From the NCBI RefSeq assembly GCF_030408715.1, contig NZ_CP047202.1, positions 186,001-250,000 on the forward strand: a stretch of 64,000 nucleotides of DNA, given 5' to 3'. Numbering within the stretch: position 1 is the stretch's first letter; each line of letters begins with the position of its first letter. This DNA is from Corynebacterium confusum. GTDB lineage: Bacteria > Actinomycetota > Actinomycetes > Mycobacteriales > Mycobacteriaceae. Position numbers and translations under genes: made by a program. Below are positions 36,666 to 44,106 of this stretch, in pieces. The notes beneath the pieces were generated by a model. That model was not told where the DNA came from and ran no database searches. It saw only the letters and a list, made by a program, of their open reading frames with translations.

Positions 36666-37839
36666 AGTCTCGCGGCCTGCGCCGACGCCGTCGCCGGCGC
36701 AGCTCATCGACAGCCTCCAGCAGTGCGTGGCGGCCGAGCCGGAGCTGCTCCACCGGCCTGCCGATCTGGCGCGCCGGGTCCGCCAGGAGGCCGGCGTCAT
36801 CACTGACGTGGAGGTCCTGCGCGTGCTGCGCCAGCTGCGCGACGACACCACCGGACTTGGCCCGCTGGAGCGGGTGATGTACTACCCCGGCATCACGGAC
36901 GTGGTGGTCAACGGCCCACACTCCGTCTTCGCCGACACCGGGGCCGGGCTCGCGGAGGTCCCGGTCCGCTTCGCTGATGATGCCGAGGTCCGCCGCCTGG
37001 CCACCCGCCTGGCCGTGGGCTGCGGGGCGCGCCTGGACGACTCCCAGCCCTTCGCCGACGGACGGCTCGAGCGCAGCGACGGCACCATCCTGCGCCTGCA
37101 CGCGGTCCTGTCCCCGCCGGCCGAGGGCGGGACCTGCCTGAGCCTGCGCGTGCTGCGGCAGGCGCAAACCAGCTTCGCGGAGCTCATCGACAACGGCACC
37201 ATCGACCCGGCGGTTGCCCCGGTCATCCGGGACCTTGTCGCCGCCCAGGTCTCCTTCCTGGTGGTCGGGGGCACGGGATCCGGCAAGACGACGCTGCTTT
37301 CGGCGCTGCTGGGCGAGGCCGATGCCGCCCAGCGCCTGTTGGTCATCGAAGACACGGCCGAGCTCAAGCCTAACCACCCGCACGTAGTCAGCCTGGTCGC
37401 GCGCCGCTCCAACGCGGAAGGGCAGGGCGAAATCACCATGGCCACCCTGCTGCGGCAGGCGCTGCGGATGCGTCCGGATCGGATCATCGTCGGCGAGATC
37501 CGCGGCGCGGAGGTCGTGGACCTGCTGGCGGCGCTGAACACCGGGCACGACGGTGGGGCGGGGACCCTGCACGCCAACTCCCTGGCCGAGGTGCCCGCCC
37601 GCATGGAAGCCCTCGCCGCCCTCGGCGGGCTGGACCGGGCGGCGCTGCACTCCCAACTGGCGGCGGCGGTGCACGTGGTTTTCACCACCGAGCGCGGCCG
37701 GGACGGGCGCCGCCGGCTGGCCCAGATCGGGCTCCTGGAAGGCAACCCGGTGCAAGCACGGGTGGTGTGGAGCGCGGAGGCCGGCCCGCGCGAGGGCTTC
37801 GCCGAATTCGCCGCCGAGCTTTCCGGGAGGCTGGCATGA
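36658..37839 (+). CDS. tadA: Tad pilus assembly ATPase TadA
   Basis: 393 residues. Secretion ATPase of the VirB11/CpaF type with Walker A GGTGSGKT (204-211), Asp box RLLVIEDTAEL, Walker B MRPDRIIVGEIRGAEV and the His box TGHDGGAGTLHAN. It powers assembly of Flp pili. ATG overlaps ssd by 8 bp and the stop overlaps tadB (ATGA), so all three are translationally coupled. Confidence 0.93.
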   Translation: MSKVSRPAPTPSPAQLIDSLQQCVAAEPELLHRPADLARRVRQEAGVITDVEVLRVLRQLRDDTTGLGPLERVMYYPGITDVVVNGPHSVFADTGAGLAEVPVRFADDAEVRRLATRLAVGCGARLDDSQPFADGRLERSDGTILRLHAVLSPPAEGGTCLSLRVLRQAQTSFAELIDNGTIDPAVAPVIRDLVAAQVSFLVVGGTGSGKTTLLSALLGEADAAQRLLVIEDTAELKPNHPHVVSLVARRSNAEGQGEITMATLLRQALRMRPDRIIVGEIRGAEVVDLLAALNTGHDGGAGTLHANSLAEVPARMEALAALGGLDRAALHSQLAAAVHVVFTTERGRDGRRRLAQIGLLEGNPVQARVVWSAEAGPREGFAEFAAELSGRLA

Positions 37840-38633
37840 CTAGTGCTCTGTGGTGCTTGGCCGCGGCTGCTGGTGTGTGGGCCACGCTGCCCTCTGCGGC
37901 GGCCCGCTTGGGAGGGGCCCGCGGCGGCGCGCCGGGCAGGCGGGGCTCGCTGCGCGTTGCGCCGGCCGTGCTGGCCAGGGTATTCGCGGTGACGCTGGTC
38001 AGCCTGTGGGTGGGCCGGGCCACGGTGGTGGTCGCCGGGGTCTTGGTGACCGCGACGGCGTGGTGGGTGATCCGCGACGTGCGGCGAAACCGGATCCGGC
38101 GCACCGAGCGGGAGGTGCTGGCCTCCTTCCTGGGCACCGTGACCGGCGACCTGCGGGCCGGGGCCACCCTCCCGACGGCGTGGGCTCGCGGGGCGGAGGC
38201 CCTGCCGGCGGGCGGCCCGCCGGGGCTACGCGACGTGCTAGTCAGCGCCGGGGTGGTCGCCGCCCGCGGCGGCAGCCTCCCGCAGGTGCTGCAAGCCAGC
38301 CCGCAGCTGCGCGGCCTGGCCCAGCTGTGCGCGCTCAGCGACGACTACGGCATCCCCCTGGCCCGCCTGATGGAAAGCGCGCAGGCGCGCTTCGACGCCG
38401 CCCGCCGGCACGCCCAGGCCACCCAGGCGAGCCTCCAGGGCCCGCAGGCCACCGCCTACGTCCTGACCTGCCTGCCGGTGGCGGGTATCGCCATGGGCGT
38501 GGTGATGGGCGCCGACCCGGTCGGCTTCCTCTTTGGCGGCGGGCTGGGCGGCGCCCTCTTGCTCCTCGGGGTGCTGCTGGCCTGCGCCGGGTTCGCGTGG
38601 TCGCGCTACATCATCGGGAAGGCGGCGGGCTGA
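37836..38633 (+). CDS. tadB: Tad inner-membrane platform protein TadB
   Basis: 265 residues. Hydrophobic helices flank a cytoplasmic GspF-like domain (REVLASFLGTVTGDLRAGATLPTAW ... LARLMESAQARFDAARRHAQATQASLQGPQATAYVLTCLP). It forms the membrane platform with TadC. Start ATG 37836 shares ATGA with the tadA stop. In-frame sequence upstream is tadA reading in another frame and is not part of the gene. Confidence 0.85.
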   Translation: MTSALWCLAAAAGVWATLPSAAARLGGARGGAPGRRGSLRVAPAVLARVFAVTLVSLWVGRATVVVAGVLVTATAWWVIRDVRRNRIRRTEREVLASFLGTVTGDLRAGATLPTAWARGAEALPAGGPPGLRDVLVSAGVVAARGGSLPQVLQASPQLRGLAQLCALSDDYGIPLARLMESAQARFDAARRHAQATQASLQGPQATAYVLTCLPVAGIAMGVVMGADPVGFLFGGGLGGALLLLGVLLACAGFAWSRYIIGKAAG

Positions 38634-39214
38634 TGTCGTCACTGGCGTTTTCTGGAGGGCTGTCCTTGCTGTTGCTGGCCGCGGCGGTGGCGTGCCTGCC
38701 CACGGCGGCTGGCGTCCGGGTGCTGCCGAAGACCCCGCGCGATGGCCCGTCGGCGCTCCTGTGGGGGATTTCGGAGCGCCTCACCACGCCGCAACGGCCC
38801 GACCCGCTGGATGTCGCCAGCGACGTCGAGCTCTTCGCCGCTTGCCTGCGGGCTGGGCTGTCCACCCAGCAGGCGGCCAGCGCCCTGGCCCGGGTAGGCC
38901 AACTATCCGAGCGCTGGGGAGCGGTGGCCGCGCTGCTCGCGGTGGGGGCCCGAGGGCCGCGGGCCTGGGGGCGGCTGGGTATCGATGAGCTCGCCCACCT
39001 CGTGGTCATGTCCGGGCAGTCCGGCGCGGCGATCGCGCAGGGCTGCGAGCGCATCAGCCACACGCTGCGGGTTGATGCGCAGGCCCAGGCGACCGCGGCG
39101 GCGGAGCGGGCCGGCGTCTTCGTCGCTCTGCCGCTGGCCGTGTGCTTCCTGCCCGCCTTCGTGGTGCTGGGCTTGGTGCCGGTGGTGATAAGCCTCGGCG
39201 CGCAGCTGCTTTAA
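38633..39214 (+). CDS. tadC: Tad inner-membrane platform protein TadC
   Basis: 193 residues, half the length of a full GspF-type protein. A first helix (SLLLLAAAVACLPTAAGV) precedes a short domain with DVELFAACLRAGLSTQQAASALARV and HLVVMSGQSGAAIAQGCERI, then two C-terminal membrane segments. The start overlaps the tadB stop by one base (TGATG). Confidence 0.82.
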   Translation: MSSLAFSGGLSLLLLAAAVACLPTAAGVRVLPKTPRDGPSALLWGISERLTTPQRPDPLDVASDVELFAACLRAGLSTQQAASALARVGQLSERWGAVAALLAVGARGPRAWGRLGIDELAHLVVMSGQSGAAIAQGCERISHTLRVDAQAQATAAAERAGVFVALPLAVCFLPAFVVLGLVPVVISLGAQLL

Positions 39215-39325
39215 CCGGGCGGCTTCGACCTGTTCCTGTTCGCACGACTATGCACCCATCCATATCCATCCGTACCCATCAATTCAGACAAGAACACGAC
39301 AGCAAGAACACGAAAGGGAAATTCC

Positions 39326-39523
39326 ATGAAAATTGCTACCTACCTGCGCAAGAAGGCCTCGGTCCTAGGCAACGAGGACGGGATGTCGACCATCGAATAC
39401 GCCATGGGGAGTTTGGGGGCCGCGGCCCTGGCGGCGGTGCTCTACATGGTCATCAACAGCGGTGGGGTCTCCGACGCTATCGAGGGCATCATCACCGACG
39501 CCCTCTCGAACACCCCGGGCTAA
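39326..39523 (+). CDS. flp: Flp-type pilin (DUF4244)
   Basis: 65 residues. The prepilin pattern is basic leader, then NEDGMSTIEYAMGSLGAAALAAVLYMVI: cleavage after the glycine would put Met at +1 and Glu at +5, followed by the assembly helix. Mature pilin would be ~45 residues. It should be the main subunit of the thin pilus built by TadA-C. AAAGGG precedes the ATG by 8 nt. The 111-bp gap before it contains CCATC repeats (39251-39276) and may hold a separate promoter. Confidence 0.85.
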   Translation: MKIATYLRKKASVLGNEDGMSTIEYAMGSLGAAALAAVLYMVINSGGVSDAIEGIITDALSNTPG

Positions 39524-39526
39524 GCC

Positions 39527-39829
39527 ATGCGCGATGATTCCGGTTCCGTCAGCATCGAGGCCGCGCTGGCCTTATCCAGCCTGGTCATCGTGGCCGCTGC
39601 CATCCTGGGCGGCATCGCGACGCTGGCCGCGCACTTGACCGCCGTCGATACCGCCGGCGCGGCCGCCCGCGCCCACGCCATCGGGGTGGACTACGTCCCG
39701 CCCCGGGGTGACATCGAGGTCGCGGTCGACGAGTCGGGCGGGCTGGTCACGGCCGAGGCTCGCGTGCCGGCGGTGCTGGGCACGATGAGCCACACCGCGG
39801 TCTTCCCGGCGGAGGTCTCCGGTGGATAG
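39527..39829 (+). CDS. tadE: TadE-like pseudopilin
   Basis: 100 residues. MRDDSGSVSIEAALALSSLVIVAAAILGG is a TadE-type leader and helix (G-S-V-S-I-E-A-A, Glu at +5). The rest is a small soluble domain. It begins 3 bp after the pilin stop and overlaps the next gene by 8 bp. No prepilin peptidase gene is in this cluster. Confidence 0.8.
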   Translation: MRDDSGSVSIEAALALSSLVIVAAAILGGIATLAAHLTAVDTAGAAARAHAIGVDYVPPRGDIEVAVDESGGLVTAEARVPAVLGTMSHTAVFPAEVSGG

Positions 39830-40175
39830 CCCGGCGCCAGCACTCCGGCGGGCGGGCGCGCTCGCCCGGCAGGAGGACGGCTACGCCACCGTGACCGCGG
39901 CCGGAATCATCGTGGCCTTGGCCAGCGTCCTGCTGGCCGTGGCGGGGATCGCCGCGCACGTCATCGCCCGCCACGAGGCCCAGGTGGCGGCGGATCTCGC
40001 CGCGGTCGCCGGGGCCTACACCCTGGCCACCGGCGGTGATGCCTGCCCGGCGGCCCGGCGCACGGCCGAACACAACGCCGCCCGCCTGGACCGGTGCACC
40101 GTTACCGGCCGCGACGTCGTGGTCGGCGCGTCGGTGCGCTGGCGCGGCGCCCAGGCCAAGGCCGGGCCCGCCTAG
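39822..40175 (+). CDS. Rv3654c-like TadE-family secreted protein
   Basis: 117 residues. A short N-terminus, then RQEDGYATVTAAGIIVALASVLLAVAGIAAHVIARHEAQVAADLAAVAGAYTLA, the typical Tad-cluster small membrane protein seen as the last gene of actinobacterial tad operons. Cys35 and Cys51 region of the C-terminal part (ACPAARR ... RCTVTG) may form a disulfide. The GTG start lies inside tadE. Probably a minor pilin or assembly factor. Confidence 0.72.
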   Translation: MDSPAPALRRAGALARQEDGYATVTAAGIIVALASVLLAVAGIAAHVIARHEAQVAADLAAVAGAYTLATGGDACPAARRTAEHNAARLDRCTVTGRDVVVGASVRWRGAQAKAGPA

Positions 40176-40212
40176 CGCGCCCGCACTAATCCAGTAACAC
40201 TCCGACTAAATA

Positions 40213-42543
40213 TCAATCCGACCCAGCCGTGGAGCCCTGCGTCATCGTGACCAGGGCTCCCAGCAGTTTCAGGGCTCCGGCCTTGTCGAGGGGGTTGTTG
40301 CCGTTGCCGCACTTGGGCGACTGCACGCACGACGGGCAGCCCGACTCGCAGCCGCAGGAGCGCACGGCGGCGAAGGTGGCCTCAATCCACTCCGGGAAGC
40401 GGCGGAAACCCTCGTCGGCGAAGCCGGCCCCGCCGGGGTGGCCGTCGTAGACGAAGACGGTGGGCAGCTGGGTATCCAGGTGGCGCGCCGTCGAGACCCC
40501 GCCGATGTCCCAACGATCGCAGGTGGCTAGCAGCGGCAGCAGCCCGATAGCGGCGTGCTCGGCGGCGTGCAGGGTGCCCGGGGTATCGGCCGCCGTGACC
40601 CCGATCTTGTCCAAGACCAGCGGGTCGATGGTATAAGCCACGGCGCGGGTGCGCAGGCTCTGCTCCGGCATCTCCAGCGGCACCTCCTCGCCCACGGTGC
40701 CGTCCGGCAGGCGGACCACGTACCCGGTGACCTGGTTGGTGACCTCGACTTCCACGTTGGCCACCCACAGGCCGGGCGAGTAGTTGATGAGCTCGTCCTC
40801 CCCGGCCGCGGACAGGATCCGGATGTCGGTGGTGGAGTGGGCCTGCGTCGAATAGTCCGGTACGTCGGGGCGCGCCAGGGCCACGTAGTCGTCCAGGTCG
40901 AGGTTCTCGATGACGAAGGTCTCGCCCTGGTGCAGGTAGACCGCGCCGGGGTGGACCTGGGCGGCGGCCCGGGCGGCATCGACGGTGCCCAGCAGGCGCC
41001 CGTCTGAGCTGTCGACGATCATGACCTCCTTGCCCGCCCCGCCGCGCAGGGCGACCTGCCCGTGGGCGGTCTCGGGGCGTAACTGGCCCTCAAGCTGCGG
41101 GGTGGGGAACCAGCCGCGGGTCCGCTTCTTGATGAGCCCGTCGCGGGCCAGCGCCTCGACGACGGCGGGGGCAAACGCGGCCTCGGCATCGCTCAGCGGC
41201 AGCTCCACGGCCGCGCAGTAGAGATGGCCGTAGAGCAGGTAGGGGTTGCGCGGGTTGAACACGCTGGCCTCGACGTCGCGCTCCAGCAGGGCGGCCGGGT
41301 GGTGGACCAGGTAGGTGTCCATCGGCTCGTCGCGGGCGACCAAGACCACCAGGGAACCCTGGCCGCGGCGCCCGGCCCGCCCGGCCTGCTGCCAGAAGCT
41401 GGCCACGGTGCCGGGAAAACCGGCGGTGACCACCGCGTCCAGGGTGCCGACGTCGATGCCCAGCTCCAGCGCCGAGGTCGTGGCCACCCCCAGCAGGCTC
41501 CCGTCGTCGAGGCCGGCCTCCAGGGCGCGGCGGTCCTCGGCCAGGTAGCCGGCCCGGTAGGAGGCGATGCGCCGGGCGAAGTCGGCCCGACCCAGGCGAC
41601 CGGACAGCTCCTCCTGGCAGAGCATGGAGACCAGCTCCGCGGCGCGCCGGGAGCGCACGAAGGTCAGGGTGCGCGCGCCCTCGGCCACCAGGGCCGCCAT
41701 GATATCGGCGGCCTCGGAGGTGGCGGCGCGGCGTGTGTTCTCGTCGAGGAAGCCGGGCTCCCACAGCATGATGGTGCGCGTCCCGGTCGGCGCTCCGTCG
41801 GCGGTCACGGCCTGCGCCGGCCGGCCGGTGAGCCGCTCCAGGTGGCGGGCCGGATCCCGCATGGTGGCCGAGGCCGCGATGATGGTGGGGTTCGCCCCGT
41901 AGTGGCGGCACAGGCGCAGCAGGCGGCGCAGCACCAGGGCGACATTGGCCCCGAAGACCCCGCGGTAGGAGTGGCACTCGTCGATGACGATGAACTCGAG
42001 GTGCCGCAAGAACCGCGCCCAGCGCTGGTGGGCGGCCAAAAGCGAGACGTGCACCATGTCCGGGGTCGAGAAGACGAACCGGGAATTGTTCCGGATGCCG
42101 GCGCGGGCCTCAGCCGGGGTGTCGCCGTCGTAGGGGGCGGGGTTGGCCCAGCCGGCCAGGCGCCCGGCGGCCAGCAGCTGATCCGATCCCAGCGCCTTGG
42201 TGGGGGTCAGGTACAGCGCGCAGGCCGTCGGGTTGGCCGCCAGCCTGGTCAGGATGGGCAGCTGGTAGCCCAGCGACTTGCCGGAGGAGGTGCCGGTGGC
42301 CACCACCACGTCGTGGCCCGCCCACGCCGCCTGAGCCGTGGCGGCCTGGTGGCTGTAGAGCTTGCCGATGCCGGCATCGACAAGCACTTCCTTCAGCTTC
42401 GGGTCCACCCAGCCGGGCCAGTCCGCGTACTCGGCTGGGTGGGGCGGCAGCGTGGTCAGGTGGGTGCACTCGGACTCCGGGAAGCGGCGGGTGAGGATGT
42501 CCGCGAGCTCCGCGCCCAGTGGGTTCGGGGACTCAGCTACCAT
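40213..42543 (-). CDS. DEAD/DEAH-box helicase with DUF1998 domain
   Basis: 776 residues. Helicase motifs in order: Q-like KLYSHQAATAQAAW, Walker A ATGTSSGKS (82-90), DECH in VIDECHSYRG, SATMRDP, and motif VI QQAGRAGRRGQ. The C-terminal MrfA-like DUF1998 domain contains the four-cysteine cluster CGCESGCPSCVQSPKCG near the end. Such proteins (MrfA of Bacillus, mycobacterial Rv3649) are 3'-5' DNA helicases with a metal site and act in repair of cross-links or mitomycin damage. It is convergent with the tad cluster, divergent from cspA. Confidence 0.9.
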   Translation of the reverse strand: MVAESPNPLGAELADILTRRFPESECTHLTTLPPHPAEYADWPGWVDPKLKEVLVDAGIGKLYSHQAATAQAAWAGHDVVVATGTSSGKSLGYQLPILTRLAANPTACALYLTPTKALGSDQLLAAGRLAGWANPAPYDGDTPAEARAGIRNNSRFVFSTPDMVHVSLLAAHQRWARFLRHLEFIVIDECHSYRGVFGANVALVLRRLLRLCRHYGANPTIIAASATMRDPARHLERLTGRPAQAVTADGAPTGTRTIMLWEPGFLDENTRRAATSEAADIMAALVAEGARTLTFVRSRRAAELVSMLCQEELSGRLGRADFARRIASYRAGYLAEDRRALEAGLDDGSLLGVATTSALELGIDVGTLDAVVTAGFPGTVASFWQQAGRAGRRGQGSLVVLVARDEPMDTYLVHHPAALLERDVEASVFNPRNPYLLYGHLYCAAVELPLSDAEAAFAPAVVEALARDGLIKKRTRGWFPTPQLEGQLRPETAHGQVALRGGAGKEVMIVDSSDGRLLGTVDAARAAAQVHPGAVYLHQGETFVIENLDLDDYVALARPDVPDYSTQAHSTTDIRILSAAGEDELINYSPGLWVANVEVEVTNQVTGYVVRLPDGTVGEEVPLEMPEQSLRTRAVAYTIDPLVLDKIGVTAADTPGTLHAAEHAAIGLLPLLATCDRWDIGGVSTARHLDTQLPTVFVYDGHPGGAGFADEGFRRFPEWIEATFAAVRSCGCESGCPSCVQSPKCGNGNNPLDKAGALKLLGALVTMTQGSTAGSD

Positions 42544-42586
42544 CGCGTATACCCCTTTCTGGGTGGAAAAATACCAAGACTTTTAG

Positions 42587-42800
42587 TCAATAAAGCCTCC
42601 CAAGACTATCGCGCGGCGGCAAAACGTGTCACACTTACCAGTGGTCGAAGATTTCTTAGCGCAGTGTTTAGATTTAGGTGCTCGTGAAAGATTTTGGAAA
42701 ACGCGGGCACTTTCTGGCTTAACCAGCCGAGAGGTTCGACGCCTCGACCACTTTTTAAAAAAGTTCAACACATCCCTACACACGCCGAAAGAGGTACATA
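42587..42800 (+). promoter_or_regulatory. AT-rich structured leader of cspA
   Basis: This stretch is far richer in A/T than the window average. AGTGGTCGA (42640-42648) pairs exactly with TCGACCACT (42744-42752), which is followed by TTTTT. Between them are two smaller hairpins (CTGG/CCAG near 42712-42726 and GAGG/CCTC near 42731-42745). The region could fold as a long leader with a terminator-like end 48 nt before the cspA ATG. A frame GTG 42626-42829 is open through it, but its codon use is unlike the genome. Confidence 0.45.
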
Positions 42801-43007
42801 ATGGCACAGGGAACCGTCAAGTGGTTTAACGCTGAAAAGGGCTACGGCTTCATCGCTCCGGAGGATGGATCCGCAGACGTCTTCGTGCACTACTCCGAGA
42901 TCCAAGGCGGCGGCTTCCGCACCCTGGAGGAGAACCAGAAGGTCTCCTTCGAGGTCGGCGAAGGCGCCAAGGGCCCGCAGGCCCAGGGCGTTACCGCCAT
43001 CTCCTAA
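42801..43007 (+). CDS. cspA: Cold-shock protein CspA
   Basis: 68 residues: [20 protein letters not shown] with RNP1 KGYGFI and RNP2 VFVHY. It binds single-stranded RNA and DNA as an RNA chaperone. AAAGAGG precedes the ATG. A structured leader lies upstream and a strong terminator downstream, so it is a single-gene transcript. Confidence 0.95.
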   Translation: MAQGTVKWFNAEKGYGFIAPEDGSADVFVHYSEIQGGGFRTLEENQKVSFEVGEGAKGPQAQGVTAIS

Positions 43008-43022
43008 GGCACTAAGTCGCAC

Positions 43023-43072
43023 GCTTTCGCCCTCGCTACCTGGTATTCAAGGTGCGGGGCGAAAGCTTTTTT
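43023..43072 (+). terminator. cspA terminator
   Basis: GCTTTCGCCC...CGC pairs with GCG...GGGCGAAAGC across a ~20-nt loop, followed by TTTTTT. It lies 16 bp after the cspA stop. Confidence 0.88.
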
Positions 43073-43099
43073 ATGCGCCGGGTAGGACAGCAGGGGAGC

Positions 43100-43729
43100 T
43101 TAGGGGGTCTCCGCGTAGCCGTTGCGGGTGTCCTTCCAGTCCAGGATCCGGTTTTGCAGCCACTGGATGGCGAAACCGATGACCACCGCGGCCACGATAC
43201 TGACCAGCATGGCCGCCAGGGGAGAATCCGAAAAGGCCATGCCGCCCAGGTAGCCGATGGCTAGGGCCTGGAAGGCCCAGATGGCCACGCCGATGCTGTC
43301 GAAGAAGAAAAACAGCGGCCACGGGTAGCGCACCGATCCCAGCAGGATGGTCATGAACAGGCGCGCTGAGGGGATGAAGCGGGCGATGATGATGGCGGCC
43401 CCGCCGCTGCGCCGCATGTGGCGCTTGACCCACAGCAGGCCGTCGTAGGCCTTGGAACCGCGGCGCAGGCGCTGCAGGTAGGGCATGAAGCGGGTGCCCA
43501 GCAGGAAACACAGGTTGTCGCCCAGGATGGCGGCGAACAGAGCCGTGAAAAACATCACGGTCACGGACGGGACCCCTTGGCTGCCGGCCCAGGCCCCGAC
43601 CAGGTTCAGGGGGATTTCAGACGGCAGGACGGGGAAGAAGCAGTCGAGGAAGATGAGGCAGCCGATGACCGGGTACACCCAGTCGGTGGTCATAATCGAC
43701 TCGATGACCTGCAGGATTGAGTCCACCAT
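43100..43729 (-). CDS. DedA-family membrane protein
   Basis: 210 residues from ATG 43729 (GGAGG 11 nt upstream). The DedA motifs are present: FLDCFFPVLPSEIPLNLVGAWAG, then GDNLCFLLGTRF and ARFIPSARLFMTILLGS, with four to five hydrophobic helices. DedA proteins are flippases for undecaprenyl phosphate or other lipids and support membrane potential homeostasis. The exact substrate is not clear here. Confidence 0.88.
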   Translation of the reverse strand: MVDSILQVIESIMTTDWVYPVIGCLIFLDCFFPVLPSEIPLNLVGAWAGSQGVPSVTVMFFTALFAAILGDNLCFLLGTRFMPYLQRLRRGSKAYDGLLWVKRHMRRSGGAAIIIARFIPSARLFMTILLGSVRYPWPLFFFFDSIGVAIWAFQALAIGYLGGMAFSDSPLAAMLVSIVAAVVIGFAIQWLQNRILDWKDTRNGYAETP

Positions 43730-44106
43730 GAGGCAGGCCACCTCCTTTTCGCTGTCGGGCCGCGCGCAGTGGCGCGACAAAGGTCAGCGCCCGGCACGGT
43801 CCGCGGTTAACAAGTTCAATAGTGCAGGATACACCCACCACCGACCAACGCTATACCCCATGGGTTATGCCCCCGTTGGGGCGGTAAATGTTGGTTTCGG
43901 GGCTAGACAAGTGATAAACAGTTCGGAAGTGGCCCCATTAAATACTGTATTACTATGTAGCCGGTTTTGGCTCTGTGTAGGCTAGGGGCACTTGGCCTTG
44001 CCTGGGCGTGGCGCGCGAAAGCTCGGAAGCTAAAGCGCGCGGCGCCCCGGGCGGGGCGGACAGCGTAAGTCTCGTGTGAGAAGGCCTCGAAAGGGATGAA
44101 GTCGAA
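43730..44106. other. topA upstream region with leader hairpin
   Basis: 377 bp without a gene. A TAGGCT hexamer at 43978-43983 could be a topA -10, giving a ~115-nt leader. In that leader GCGCGC (44011-44016) pairs with GCGCGC (44035-44040) with an inner AGCT/AGCT stem. AAAGGGATGAAG lies before the topA GTG. Confidence 0.4.

Noticed and set aside
42626..42829. A 67-codon frame upstream of and overlapping cspA
   Set aside because: Codon choice is atypical (many TTA), it runs into the cspA start in another frame, and a structured leader explains the sequence better. A small gene cannot be fully excluded.
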